64,000 nucleotides of DNA, from NCBI GenBank assembly GCA_013180625.2, contig SNVD02011200.1, positions 372,001-436,000 of the forward strand, written 5' to 3'. This document shows, piece by piece, positions 13,084 through 25,779 of this stretch. The position numbers were made by a program, and so were the translations under genes. This DNA is from Boswellia sacra (taxonomy: Eukaryota; Streptophyta; Magnoliopsida; Sapindales; Burseraceae). The notes under the pieces are model-generated. The model did not search any database, was not told the origin of the DNA, and saw only the letters and a program-made list of their open reading frames with translations. Position 1 is the stretch's first letter, and each line of letters starts with the position of its first letter.

Positions 13084-15330
13084 TATCGCTCAATGGTTTG
13101 ACTGGACCAGTTCCTGACTTCCTAGCTCAGTTGCCATCCTTGAGGGCAATGTAAGTAACTTGAAATTGAATTATAAATACAGTCTTCTTTTCTGATCTTA
13201 TTGTGAAGAGAAGCAAAAGAGATTCATTTTTCTATGATTTTGCAGAAACTTAACGGGAAACCACCTCACAGGATCACTTCCAGCTGAACTCATTGAAAGA
13301 TCAAACAACCTTTCACTATCGTCGAGGTATATACGCTCGTGTCAGAAAATTGAAAATGAACTATTTTGATTTCATTTCGTTACACCTTCTTCGCCATTAA
13401 ATTTCATAGTTCTTTGTATCACAATCTTTCTTCAATGAAAAAATTTGATTGTACATTGAAGTACGAAGTAGATAATGGTATTTCTAAATCTTAATATTCC
13501 TTTCGTTTATCTTTTATTGTGCAATGTTAAGTTTTTCCGGAAATCCGTATATTTGGTCCACGGTTCCAAGCAAAAAGAACAACAAATTTGTTATTCCACT
13601 AGTAGTATCAATTGTCATATTGTTTGTCCTGTTAATTGCAATGGCTATTTGGTGGAGGCTCCCAAGAAGGAAAAAACAAGGTATGCTAAGAAAGAGTACT
13701 CTACTCTAGTAAAAAAAAAAAAAAAAAAATTATGGCCTTTTGCAGTCTGCATAAAATTCCTTGTAAAAGAATCAAGAAACACCCTTATAGACAAATTCTT
13801 ATCAAACTTGTGATCATCATATCAGCTCTTGGAGATGATGCAAAAGATTCATTGGAGTTAGAAAGTCGACATTTCACATATTCAGACATCTTGAGGATTA
13901 CTGATAACATCAAGAGGGTTCTCGGAAAAGGGGGATTTGGAACAGTTTACCATGGCTACTTAGATGACAATCAAGTAGCAGTGAAAATGCTTTCTTCATC
14001 TTCAGAGCAAGGGTATAAGAGTTTCAGGCAGAGGTAGGCAACCATATCTTGTGCACAAATTTTGGGTTCATTTGATTTAACATTAGATTATATTTTGGCT
14101 TTGAATTTCAGGTTAAGCTTCTTATGAGAGTTCATCACAGAAACCTGACTAACCTTGTTGGGTACTGCAATGAAGGCTCCAACATGGGACTTATATATGA
14201 ATACATGGCTAATGGAAACTTGCAGAAGCGTCTTTCAGGTCCCTTCAGATTAATTTGTTCCAAAATTATGGACAGGCACATAGAAAAACAATAATTTAAC
14301 TGATAATTAAAACTTGTTTTCATTAGAATTCTTTGTTTTTGAAATAACTGCGACTTTCAGAAGCTCCATTATGTTCTCACTGTAGAAATTAAAGCAGAAT
14401 CTTAGTACAGAAAAGGAGAGACTTATACAGTTTATGTATAAATACAGATAGAAATGCAATTATTCTGAGTTGGGAGGACAGACTGCGGATGGCAACGGAT
14501 GCAGCACAAGGTGAGTGACCAAATTATATAAAAAATTACTTTCAGATCTGAGTGAACTAATACATGCATGGGATTCATAATGTAGGAATGGAGTACCTGC
14601 ACAAAGGCTGCAAGCCACCCATAGTCCACAGAGACATTAAGTCCACAAATATCTTATTGAATGAAAATTTTGAAGCCAAATTAGCTGATTTTGGCTTATC
14701 CAGAATTTTTCCAGCAGGAGGTGGCAGTCATGTCTCTACAGTTGTTGCTGGCACCCCTGGCTACCTTGACCCTGAGTAAGTATTTCATTGTACTTATGAA
14801 ATATGATTTCACCTGGAAAAGAAAAAAGAAAAAAATGTTGTACTGTTTCATGAACTTTGTTTTTTTTTTTTTTGGGATTATAAAGAGGTGTTTTTATTTT
14901 TCCACTTTTATGCAGGTACTACATAACAAATTGGTTGAACGAGAAAAGTGATGTCTATAGTTTTGGGGTTGTTCTTCAAGAGATAATTACAAGCCGACCT
15001 GTGATAACAAAATATGAAAATGAAAGTACTCACATAACTCAGTGGGTTACTTCCATGCTTGGAAAAGGAGATATTGAACTTACTGTTGATCCAAGTTTAT
15101 TTGGAAATTTTGAGGCTACTTCTGCTCAGAAGGCTATCGAACTAGCACTGATATGTGCATTTCACACTTCCTCAAATAGGCCAAACATGAATGAGGTGGT
15201 CATGGAACTGAAAGAGTGCTTGGCAATGGAGTTAAAGCGAATCGCAGATGCCCAAGGCATTGAACCTCGCAATAAAGGAGGAATGATATCTATGAATATA
15301 GATTCTGAATCTTCTTCCCTAGCAAGGTAG
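13084..15330 (+). pseudogene. RLK-1 transmembrane and kinase part (broken)
   Basis: This is the 3' half of RLK-1. In order: the rest of the interrupted LRR exon (to about 13150); an exon at 13246-13327 (LTGNHLTGSLPAELIERSNN); a transmembrane exon ending at about 13680 (FVIPLVVSIVILFVLLIAMA then basic residues); and kinase exons at 13826-14033, 14112-14238, 14448-14510, 14586-14775 and 14916-15330. Kinase landmarks are [40 protein letters not shown] (RD type), [14 protein letters not shown] and SDVYSFGVVL. The C-terminus ends SSSLAR and stop. The exon ending at 14033 has lost one base near 14020 relative to its paralogue (SFRQR against QFQAE), a frameshift. Catalytic residues remain visible, but the frame, the solo LTR and the ectodomain shifts make a functional product unlikely. 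Confidence 0.85.
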
Positions 15331-16573
15331 TAGATATACTTTAGAAAGGACACTGCTTCCTATCTATTTTTAGTTGACCTGTGTTTTTCTCTCTTTCTTT
15401 TGTTCCCACTTTTTCATTGTTTGTTGATTTTGATACTTGATGATTTTGCTGGTTACAAACACTGCAACATTTATTTTCTGTCATCATGAATGATGTTTTG
15501 ATTATCATCATCTTTAATGAGCTTAGTAAACAGCTTTATACTACACAGACAAAAATTAATCTTAATTTTTTTTTAAAAAGAAAAAGAAAATTAATGAGAT
15601 TTAGCGTGGCGAGAATTTCTTGATCTTAATTTTGAGAAAGAAAGATTCTATGAAGGTTAGAAGCAAAAGCTCTTCAAAACCCCTGTTTTTCTCCTCTGTT
15701 CTCAGGCTTTGAAATGGTATGGACCTGGTGGACTAGTGTCTTTCCTTTGAAAATTGATCCTTCAATGATTTTATCCCATTTTCATGCAACTAACAAGAAA
15801 AAAATCTATATATAAATGCTGCAAAAGAGAGATCAAACAAAGACTTTAATGAAACATTAATATCTTAAACTTTCTGTCACGTACAGTCATTATAGAAATA
15901 ATGTAACACAAGCTAAAAAGCATATGTTTCATAAGTTTCACAGCTTCTTTTGTGTCTCGTATGCCACGGAGCACTTAAGTTGTCGAGAAATATTAATAAA
16001 ATATTTAGCTCTTCCTATAGCATTAAATCATGGCAAATTAACAATTAGCAAGAAGATTTAAAAATACAGAAATATGGATAAAAGATTATTTGAGATGCTT
16101 TATGGCCGTTACATAGTCCTTTCTCATGCAAACATAAGACAACACTTGGCTTGAAAAAACCATGTCGTGGTGATGGAGCCTTTTCACGTTGTAATAGTGC
16201 GTGATATTTAACATTTCCTTCACAAGATGTCTTCAGTGCATACCAATTGTTTGCTGCAACTTGAAAAAAATATAAAAAATTAAAAAGATGAAGATTCTAC
16301 CATAACCATGAAGAATATTGAAGCTGATTGGAGGGTGTTTTATCTGTATCATACCAACAGGTACTTAATACATTTCTTTTTTATTTAAACGATTTGAAGA
16401 TTTGGCTTATTGCATTTACACTTACTACTTAAATATGAAATTTAAATTACAAGGAAAAGAGTGTAAATTTTACCTCTGGGCAGATTAATAGTGATCTGTT
16501 TCCACCTATGCAAGATCAATGTTGAAATTGAGGATCTTGGTCATAGCCGGCGGAGATGATAACGAACAAGATA
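15331..16573. other. Intergenic DNA between RLK-1 and the NLR gene
   Basis: AT-rich sequence that would contain the 3' UTRs of the convergent RLK-1 (+) and NLR (-) units. No further gene or repeat was recognised. Confidence 0.5.
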
Positions 16574-19336
16574 TCAATTCTTTAAAGTTCCTTCCAAAAG
16601 AGGGCAACCATGAATGACCTTATCCATCATTGTCAACTTAAAAAGGTGGCTAGGTAGTGACATTAATTTGGGGCAGTATTGAATTTTCAAGGTCCGAAGG
16701 CAGGGCATGACAGAAATATCTTCCTCCTTATCGGTGATCTCGTAATTCCAGTCTTCCCACTCTTCCATCCTCCAAAATGAAAGGTATTTCAAGTTAGGAA
16801 AAGCAACAACTGAGGAAGAAAATGATGCGACATCATTTTTTATTCCTAAGAATCCATTCCCTACTCTTTTCACTCTCCTCATATAACTGATATCCAGAAA
16901 TTCAAGGGATGATAATCTACCCAAAGGAGGTAGATGCTCACAGTTATTGCCACCGGCAAGACCCAACCTTCTCAACGTCGTTAACGATATTATCCACCGA
17001 GGAAGCAAAGTGCTGCCAGGGTAATTTTCCATCCACAATCTCTCCAAATTTGGTGGTGGTTGCAAAGCCTCAAGAAGTACTTCGAGATCGTCATTCATCC
17101 TACCATCATTCAACTTACCATCAAAGTTTAGCCCCAAAGCACGCAAGTTTTTCTTATTTTGAAGTTCTGCTTCCTTAACCTGACCAACATCTGTCACATT
17201 TCCTAGCCTTTTTATATCGATATCTCGAAGTTGGTTGAGGTTTTTTAGACATTTAAGGGAACATGCTTTGTTATCATAACAACCATCACTTACAACAAAT
17301 TCACCTAATGTCCTAAGATGGATTAATCTCTCAACACTTCTTGGCATGAAACTTATCGGTGTCCACCAATTTTCCAAATGTCTCAAGTTGATTAACTTGC
17401 CCATCCCTTGAGGTAGTGTTTTGAGATTCTCACAGTAAGTGATGTCTAAGGTTTGTAGATTATATAGCTCACACAATGTTTCAGGCAATTCTTCCAACAT
17501 ACTATCATGGGATAGATTAAGATATCTCAAATGTATTAAGTTTTTTATTCCCCTTGAAATTTCATTTATCGGATGGTCATTCAAGGATAATGTCCTTAGA
17601 GATATCAAGTGATCAAATAATTTAGATAAATCTATCCCCGATGCACTCCCTTGACATTTAACCAAAAGGCTACGTAAACCTTTTTGGGCGTGAATGTAGC
17701 TAGGAAATGTGCCCCTAGTTTCAAGCTTTATCATTGAATGTCTAAATTTATTACATGAAGATTCTGATTCAGGTTTTGCTGTACCATGATCCTCAACCGT
17801 AAAAAATTCATTTGCAGTAAGAAATTTAGTAAAGTCATGCACCATATCATGCATCTTGAAACTGTCTATGCTATTATCAATTCCATCGGTTTGACAATCT
17901 TGAAAGAATGAGCGCATTATTAAGATTTCAAAATATTCATCACCAACTAACTCCACATCTTTATTTTTTTCCATACTGAGATAATCTTGAGCCATCCACA
18001 ACTTGATCAACTGATTTTTCACTATAACATAATTCTTTGGAAAGATGGAACAGTATAAGAAACATTTTCTTACCATAGGAGGTAAATCATAATAGCTTAA
18101 TAACAGAGGCGGAAAAAGCCCTCGTTCTACCTCTTTTAGCTCCCATACCTCACTATCTAAGATGTTTTGCCACTCTTCAGTTGTTCTTTTAAAATGCAGA
18201 AGACTCCCTAAAGTTTTTACAGCAAGCGGCAAACCCTTGCACTTCTTTACAATTTTTCTACCAATTTCTTCCAAAGTTCCACTTTTGGACCTTTCAAAAA
18301 ACGCAACTTGACTAAATAATGACCAACAATCCTCCTCTGACAGTGTCCCTAACGAGATCATGCTAGTTGTTCCTATGATATATGCAACATTCTCCTTACG
18401 TGTTGTTACTAAAATTCTACTTTCTTGAGAACCACACTTAAGAGAGTACTTCAATTGTTCCCAATCACTAGGATTTTCAGTCCATATGTCATCTAGGACA
18501 AGAAGAAACTTCTTTCTCTCAATATGCCAACGTATGTTTCGTAATACTGTCTCTAATTCAACTAAAGTTGATGCATCATTTGTAATAGATTCAAGGATTG
18601 CTCTAGCAATCCTCATCTCATCAAAAGGCTCAGAAACACACACCCATATCCTTTCTGTGAAATAGGCCTTTACCTTATCATCATTAAAAACTAGTCGTGC
18701 AAGAGTTGTCTTGCCAATTCCTGCCATCCCAACTATAGAAACGATGGGGATGACTTGTTCTTGACTGCTTCGGCCCAATAACAAATTTACGACCCTATTC
18801 TTATCTTCATCTCTTCCATGAACTACAGTTGAATCGATCACAGAGGTAGTCATGGATCGTTCTAGTTCTCTGCCACCCTTTGTTATGGGGCTAAAGCTGA
18901 ACCTATCTTTCTCGCTGGAAATAATATCTAGCTTTCTATCTAGATTCTTGATTTTGACAACAATGTCATAACGCGGAACAAATCGCCTGCAACAACAAAG
19001 GTAATAAGGAATGAGAGAACATACCTTTCTCAAAGGCTTAGAAGCATTTTCAGCTTCCTTAACTTTTAATTTCTGAATTATTGTTTCCAACGCATCCAAC
19101 ACATCATCTATTTCATAGGATATGTCTTTAAGCTTATATATCCAATCTCTTACTGTCCTGTCTGTCACTTGTCTGCTCTCCGCGTCTGCAAGCACCGCTT
19201 GCACTGCCAGGAAATTGCTTCTGAGCTTTTCAACTTTATGCCCAGCACCCACAATCAGTCTTATCCCTTCATCTGCCTGTTGGCAAATGATTGAAGCCAA
19301 ACGATCCAGGACTACGCAAACGAGTGCTTCAGCCAT
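16574..19336 (-). CDS. CC-NB-ARC-LRR disease-resistance protein (CNL, RGA-like), 920 aa
   Basis: A single uninterrupted frame encodes an intracellular nucleotide-binding immune receptor. I start at the Met of MAEALVCVVL, the usual N-terminus of the family, rather than the in-frame Met ten codons upstream (19366). Residues 1-150 form the Rx-type coiled coil, with YEIDDVLD at 74-81 in the EDVID position. The NB-ARC follows: P-loop GMAGIGKTT (203-211), kinase-2 FLLVLDDIW (277-285), RNBS-B SRILVTTR (306-313), GLPLA (368-372) and MHD (495-497, MHDMVHD). From about 560 to the end are degenerate leucine-rich repeats such as LIHLRYLNLS and LYNLQTLDIT. Family members sense pathogen effectors or modified host proteins and trigger cell death on ATP binding. 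Length and all motifs are normal, and no internal stop or intron is seen. The ligand cannot be predicted. Confidence 0.95.
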   Translation of the reverse strand: MAEALVCVVLDRLASIICQQADEGIRLIVGAGHKVEKLRSNFLAVQAVLADAESRQVTDRTVRDWIYKLKDISYEIDDVLDALETIIQKLKVKEAENASKPLRKVCSLIPYYLCCCRRFVPRYDIVVKIKNLDRKLDIISSEKDRFSFSPITKGGRELERSMTTSVIDSTVVHGRDEDKNRVVNLLLGRSSQEQVIPIVSIVGMAGIGKTTLARLVFNDDKVKAYFTERIWVCVSEPFDEMRIARAILESITNDASTLVELETVLRNIRWHIERKKFLLVLDDIWTENPSDWEQLKYSLKCGSQESRILVTTRKENVAYIIGTTSMISLGTLSEEDCWSLFSQVAFFERSKSGTLEEIGRKIVKKCKGLPLAVKTLGSLLHFKRTTEEWQNILDSEVWELKEVERGLFPPLLLSYYDLPPMVRKCFLYCSIFPKNYVIVKNQLIKLWMAQDYLSMEKNKDVELVGDEYFEILIMRSFFQDCQTDGIDNSIDSFKMHDMVHDFTKFLTANEFFTVEDHGTAKPESESSCNKFRHSMIKLETRGTFPSYIHAQKGLRSLLVKCQGSASGIDLSKLFDHLISLRTLSLNDHPINEISRGIKNLIHLRYLNLSHDSMLEELPETLCELYNLQTLDITYCENLKTLPQGMGKLINLRHLENWWTPISFMPRSVERLIHLRTLGEFVVSDGCYDNKACSLKCLKNLNQLRDIDIKRLGNVTDVGQVKEAELQNKKNLRALGLNFDGKLNDGRMNDDLEVLLEALQPPPNLERLWMENYPGSTLLPRWIISLTTLRRLGLAGGNNCEHLPPLGRLSSLEFLDISYMRRVKRVGNGFLGIKNDVASFSSSVVAFPNLKYLSFWRMEEWEDWNYEITDKEEDISVMPCLRTLKIQYCPKLMSLPSHLFKLTMMDKVIHGCPLLEGTLKN

Positions 19337-19366
19337 TTTCAGATAGAACAATGGAGATTGATTCAC

Positions 19367-20060
19367 GAATTTTTTATTTTTTTCGTTGCGCTTATGTTGT
19401 CATCAAGCCAGACCTTCTGTTCAGCATTTGTTGCTTTGTCCACGTTAGTCTAGAAAATCAAATAAAATGTCTAAGTAATAAAATATTAGTATTAGTTGGA
19501 TTGTCTATAATTACGTGGGGTCGTTCTACCCTTCTCCTGTCGCATTTACAGTGCCCTGTCGTGTAGCGGGAGCTCCCATCCTGCTGCCATTTGGTAGCCA
19601 ATCAAAGTAATCAACCTGCTGCAGACTGTGTTCCTCCGCCGGCGCTGTTTCACAGTGCAAACAGTACGTAATTTCAGATTTTATGCATTAGTTTGAAAAA
19701 GAGAGAGTCATAAATCATAAAAAATAACAAAACATGGGAACAAACGTGTACTTTAGTTACTTACAGAAATCGGAGAAGAAGTATATGAAAATATTTACTT
19801 TTGCTATAAAGTGAGTAGTGTAAATTGATTATTGTAAATAAAAATGAAAGATTATATCCACGCATAAATAGCCTTAAGGATTTAGTTTTAAGCAAGAAAA
19901 ACTTATAAATCCTATTTGTTATAATGCTATCTACTTTCCTCTGAAACTATCTCTGTATTTCTTCCTATTATCTTCATAGATCTTTCTTTACTTCCAAAAC
20001 CTTTAAGCTTTAACTATTCCTCTCCAATAAACAAACATTTATAATGCTTAAAAAATAAAA
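19367..20060. other. Upstream region of the NLR gene
   Basis: Likely holds the promoter and 5' leader of the minus-strand NLR gene. No distinct regulatory motif could be assigned with confidence. Confidence 0.4.
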
Positions 20061-20268
20061 AATAATGCTATACATTTTAATTTTGTGTCTTAATTTTATG
20101 TCTCAATTAAAATGATAATTGATATATCAATTCATATAAAAAATATTAATTAATTAATTAAAAGAGATATAATATAATTATTTATATAAATTAATATATC
20201 AATTATTACTTTAATTAAAATATAAAATTGAAATACAAAATTAAAATATATAATATTTCTAAAAATTA
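20061..20268. mobile_element. AT-rich foldback MITE (about 208 bp)
   Basis: The two halves are reverse complements: landmarks TTTTAATTTTGT, TTAATTTTAT and ATAATTGATATAT on the left are mirrored on the right. The whole unit can fold into one long hairpin, as in MITEs. No coding capacity. Confidence 0.6.
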
Positions 20269-20559
20269 AATAGCATACACCTAACTCAATAGTATTCTTA
20301 GATTACCAGGAGAAGTCTGACGGCGGCAAACTACCAAGTAGTAGATGTCCCTTTCGTTGAATTTAGTTGAAAGGGCATTTTTTTGTGTACGTCATTTTGT
20401 AAAGATTAAAATAATAAATAATAAAAATATCTAATTTAAATAATTAGAAAATAAAAGGTACTTTGATTGTACATCTGGACGGTTAGTTTAGACCTAGAGA
20501 TTGAAGTCTTCGTGCATCTCAATAGTCCACACCTAATGTTGCATGCCCACTTACCAACT

Positions 20560-20765
20560 TGACTTGACTCGAGTGGCATGCCCGGGCCCATTAATGGACC
20601 TGCGATGCCGGCCATGAACAAGTTTGATCTCTCTCAACCATTCCCCGTGACAGGTTGACTTAGCTATCCATCGTGACTTGACTCCAGTTGCTTGCATGCC
20701 CGGGACCCATTAATGGACTTGCAATGCCGTCATGAACAAGTTTGGTCGCTCTGACTAGGTCCGCT
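20560..20765. repeat. Diverged tandem duplication of about 115 bp
   Basis: GCATGCCCGGG, CCATTAATGGAC and CATGAACAAGTTTG occur in the same order at about 20576-20627 and again at about 20695-20744. Function unknown. Confidence 0.6.
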
Positions 20766-21369
20766 CAAAGGTCCATCAGGCCTAAGACGACAACCATAAA
20801 CGGGTCTCTTATGTTTAATTAAAAAATTAATTTTTTTAAAAACTATTTTATATGAAATCAATTTTTCTTATTCCTAAGATAAAAAATTAATAATCAAATC
20901 TTTATATTCAAGTTATCCTTTTTTAATATTTTTTTAATAGACAATAAAGTTAATCTATTTGATATTTTTTGTGGTATAGTTGATCTTAAATAAGATCTTA
21001 TCATTTTTAGGGTTAATGATCTTTTTGGTACAATGGACTACCATGCGCATAAGTCAATTGGCTGCCAAATCGTTGATCGATTCTTTCACGTTCTTGTGAT
21101 GGTTTATTATATTGTGGTAAACGATTCCATAAACAAAATTATTACATACATAAAATTGCCATATAAATTAATATGACATAAGAAAAATAATATACTACTT
21201 GTCAACTAGCAAAAAATAATATGATAGTCATATAATAACATGTTGTCAACTAAAGAAATACGCAGTATGAAATAATAGGACACAAGGGACACAATAATAC
21301 ACTACCAATCAAATTGGTTGATGTAATTAATTGAGAACAAAGGTTTGTCTCAATGGGAAGATAACGTTA
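20766..21369. other. AT-rich intergenic DNA
   Basis: No gene, clear repeat or mobile-element end was recognised here. Confidence 0.4.
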
Positions 21370-22447
21370 AAATCAAGGGCATAACTAGGAATTTTTTTTA
21401 AGTATGCTAAAAAAATTGTCAAACAATTTTGTAAACCTCAATAACAAGAGAAGATTTTATTAATTAAAGAAAAAGTATACCTAATTATGGGGAACATATT
21501 GAATCTTACCCTTTTAATTATAAATTTTTTATTAAAAATTAATTAACATTGTAATATATGTGTGTGCATGTGTGTGCGAGTGTGGGTGTGCGATAATGAA
21601 ATAGAACATTTTTAAAGTTGTGTTTTATGATATTTCAAATTGTAAAATTCATCAATTATTAAATATGAAGAGATAGCATATACTATGAACACAAGATTTT
21701 TTTTTTTTTTAATATGGACTGAGCGACAAAAGGAAAATACTTTTTTTATAAGAAGAATACAATTCATATTTTTGATAGAGAATATATAAATTAGGAAACA
21801 AATGTGTATATAAATTTATTTTAAATGTTTTGAGTGGGCTATTTAATAAATTAATTGGGGCCCACGTCTATTACAAAAAGTTAGTATTGCCCTTCAAACT
21901 CTTTATAGAAACTAATGTATATAATCTGATGTAACTTATTCATTTATTGATATATCATCACCCTTCTTTAAATGAGTAAATTTTATATATTTACTACTCT
22001 AATCACCTCATGAGAGATCAGTTTGTACCTAAGAGTTTGTACAAAAAGTTTGTAAGACTAACATTATTCTTAAAAAACATGGTCAACCAACCAAGAACTT
22101 TTGCAAGCCCCCAAATCTAAACAAAACAAATTAATTATTAAAATAAAAAATTTCTTAGGCTATGATCCTTTTTTCTTTCAAACCTCATCCTACTCTATTG
22201 ATTTTGTTAAAAATCTCGGCTAAGCTGGACCCCCTGCCTTCTTCCGCCCTGGTTAAAATAAAATTACCATCTAATTGCATACCAAAAAAAAATGATGATA
22301 TGTTCAATATAATTAACAAGCATATACAGTCCGTATTTAGTATTATAATATCCATGATCTTGTCCTTTGATATATACAACTCAAATAGAAAAATAATAAT
22401 TGAAAATTTAACATTTCCAAATGTTACCTTGCACTGGGGTTCAGTTA
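21370..22447 (-). repeat. Inverted duplication arm 1, 3' flank of RLK-2
   Basis: This is the reverse complement of about 56560-57425, the tail and 3' flank of RLK-4. Shared landmarks include the run matching the paralogue's GCAAGGTAA end, CCGAGATTT, GATTTGGGGG and AAATAGCCCACTCAAAA. Arm 1 has about 200 bp of extra sequence near 21850-22075. The arm continues beyond the CACTA insertion at 40279. Confidence 0.85.
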
Positions 22448-24930
22448 CACTACAGGAAAAATGACTTTTTGCGATGAAAAATTTCATCGCAAAAAGTTAA
22501 AATTTTGTTGCAATAAGTTTTCGCGATCAAAAAAATTCATCGCTCTCCAGTCGCAAAATGTGAGTCGCAATAGATTTTTTTGCGACGATTCTGGAATTCC
22601 TCGCAAATATTTCGTCACAAAAAAGATCACATAATGTCAACATTTTGCAATAAAATAAAAATAGTCGTAAAAGAGCATATTTTGCGATAAATTATAATAT
22701 TGTCACGAAATTATTAGAAAAAAATTCATTTTTTATAAAATTATTTTAGTTAAAAAAAGTTTATTGCGAAGAATTTTTTGTCGCTAAATATGACCTTTGG
22801 AGATAAAAAATTCGTCGCAATAAACTTTGGAAACCAAAAATTGATTATTTTTTAAGAATTTGCAGATTTTATATTTTAATCAGTTATAAATTTTAAAATA
22901 AATAACAAAATTTATTGCGACCAATTTTTTGCTGCTAAATGCGACCTTTAGCAACAAAAAATTTGTCGCAATAAACTTTGGACACGAAAATTGATTATTT
23001 TTTAAGAATTTACCGATTTTATATTTTAATTAGTTATAAATTTTGAATAAATGACATGTCTCATTACACAACTTAATTCTTTATATTAATAATTTCATTA
23101 ATTAACAACAAATTACAAAAAATTTATCACAATATATTTTTACAATATATCAACCTTTTTACATAGCAAAATTTAAAAAAAAATACAAAAAAGAGAAAGA
23201 AAAATACAAAACCTCATCCTCCAAAAATTCTTTTGTTGTTTGACTTTGTATCAATCTTCAAATCTTCAAGTACAACCTATCTTGAAAAATACCTATTAAA
23301 AACAAAAAAAAAATTAAGTAATAATCAAAGCATAAAAAATGAGTTTATGAAAAAAAACAATGTTGAAGAAGCAAAGAATTTGAGAATGTTGAGTTGTATT
23401 CCATCTTCAAAAATATCTATCAAACAAAAGACAATAATATCAATAAAAAATTATAATAAATAAAAATATATTAGACTATTAAAGAAAATATATTACAACA
23501 CAAAAGTAAAAGAAAGAGTAAAAGTATTTACCAAGAATAATAATGTTGGAAAAAGAAAAGGAGTAGAGAATTGGAAGTGATGGAAGAAATTGAAACAATC
23601 CAAAAAATTAACCCACGTATATATAATAAAGTTGGATATTTTGCGACGAAATTTTAATCTTTAGCGACGAAAATTTTTTTGCGAAATAATTTTTAAAATT
23701 ATGAAAAAAATCAAAGTGGGAAAAAGTTCGCCAAAAATTTTTTTACGACAAAATTTTTATATTTCGTGATAAAATTTTCGTTGAGACAGAATTTCAAAAT
23801 TTTGAAATTTCAAGAGCAGGAAAAAGTCCGCTCAAATTTCATTTTGCGATAAAGATTTTGACCTTTAGCGACAAATTTTTCATTGCTAAAGAACTTGAAA
23901 TTTTCAAAATTCTTAAGCGGGAAAAAGTCCGCCTAAAAGTTATTTTTTGCGACGAATATATATTTGTATTTTGTCGCAAAAAACTTCATTTTGCGACGAA
24001 ATTAAATAATCTCAAAACATAATATTTTGCGACGAAAATTTCCTCACTAAATATCTAAAAGAAATTTAAAATGCTAAAGACTCTTTTATTTGTCATAAAA
24101 AGTATAGAAATATGAAAATTATAATAAAAAACTAAGAATTTGAAATTAATCATACTTGGACTTTGATAATTATAAATTTATTTAGTAATTAAATAAATTT
24201 ATCCAACATAATTAAATTTATTTAATATTAGGTTGATATTAAATAATTTAATGTCAATTAATTAATTATATAATAACCACATACATTAGATATATAAAAT
24301 TATTGCATGGTATTTAATTAGTTTTAATTGAGGATTAACGTGTTAATAAAATACATACAAGTCAATCATCATTAACAAATGTAAAATAGTTAGACATCTA
24401 TACATATGGTATCATTGTCATGTACGAGGTATTAAAAAAAGTTTTTTATACTTTGATGAATAGATGATCAAATATTCATATTATAATCAATATGTAATAA
24501 ATGTATTTGCTTTTAGTGAATATTTTTTATTATTTATTCCTTTTACAAATACTGCCAAATAATAGTTAAAATATCTTTAACAAATGTAAACCATAAGTTT
24601 GTAATAGTTGTAATTTAATAATTAGAAATCTATATATGTCATAGTTGTTATTATAAAAAATTGAAAATAAACTTTTCTAATTTGATCAGTAGATGATTAA
24701 ATATTCATATTATAATTATATAAAAATGTAACAAAATTGTATTTATTTTCAGGTATAGAATGTATTTAAATTAATTATCCACTTTTTTTTAAAAAAAATA
24801 ATAATTATTAAAATATCTTTTACTATTATAAAAAATAATTTTGTCATACAGGTAATTTAATTATTAGACGTATATGCATATGTTACAACAGGCTTGGCTT
24901 TGGCCTTTGGAATTTAGGTTTAGGTTTGGA

Positions 24931-25560
24931 AAAATTGAAAAAATAGACAAAATTACTCTATTTTTGACACTTGACACTCGAGACTTACATGTTGAGTCGT
25001 GTCGAATTTACAACCGACACTCGATATCAGTCTATTTTTAAAGACATCGAGTATCGGATGCATCATCTGACATTCGACATTAACTTTCATCGGACATGTC
25101 AAGTTTCTACGTGGAAACCGACATGTACATGCAGAAAATTGAAAAAATAGACACAATTACTCTATTTTTGACACTCGACACTCAAGAATTACATGTCGAG
25201 TTGTGTCAAATTCACAACCGACACTCGATATCAGTCTAGTTTCGAAGACATCGAGTGTTGGATGCATCATTTGACACTTGACACTAGCTTTCATCCGACA
25301 TGTCGAGTGTCAGATACGTGAAAACTGGCATATAGATGTCTCGAACCATGTATCAAACACTCGACATGTCGGATGAAAGCTTGTATCGAGTGTCAGATGA
25401 TGCATTCGACACTCGAATAATCCGACATCCGACAAAGTCGTATAGTCGGTTGGAGGTATCCGACAGGAGTTTTGTCAGTTTATATTATCGAGCTCTATCG
25501 AGCGAGTCGAGTTTTGTCGGGCATTTTGGCAGGTTGCTTGTTTTAGCTTTGTTTTTTTGT
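24931..25560. repeat. Tandem 204-bp repeats plus inverted partial copy, rich in CGACACTCGA motifs
   Basis: Two direct copies begin AAAATTGAAAAAATAGACA at 24931 and 25135. A partial inverted copy follows at about 25345-25440. The motifs CGACACTCGA, CGACATGT and CATCCGACATGT repeat throughout. They differ from the GCGAC(G)AAA repeats of the outer element and the ACGGCGGTT repeats of the inner one, so this may be the remnant end of another transposon. The same start motif recurs near 63868. Confidence 0.65.
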
Positions 25561-25779
25561 CTTTTTGCATCATATTTAACTATAATGGCCTTGCATTTGT
25601 AGGTTGAAGTAAATGGTAAGTGAATTTGGACTGTCCTTCACCTTGAAGACATCATATGACACTACAAGAAGGGGCGACTTATACTACAACCATCTGCGAC
25701 GGTTTTTAAAAACCGCCGTAGGTAGATTTATGCGGAGAAATGTGCATCGGTTTTGAGAACCGCCATTTAAATGGCCTCA

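Noticed and set aside
19306..19366. Upstream in-frame Met of the NLR gene (MNQSPLFYLK)
   Set aside because: The family begins at MAEAL; the ten extra residues have no counterpart in related proteins.
22162..22464. 100-codon frames on both strands
   Set aside because: They lie in the 3' flank of RLK-2 within the inverted duplication arm; the equivalent place at RLK-4 is non-coding.
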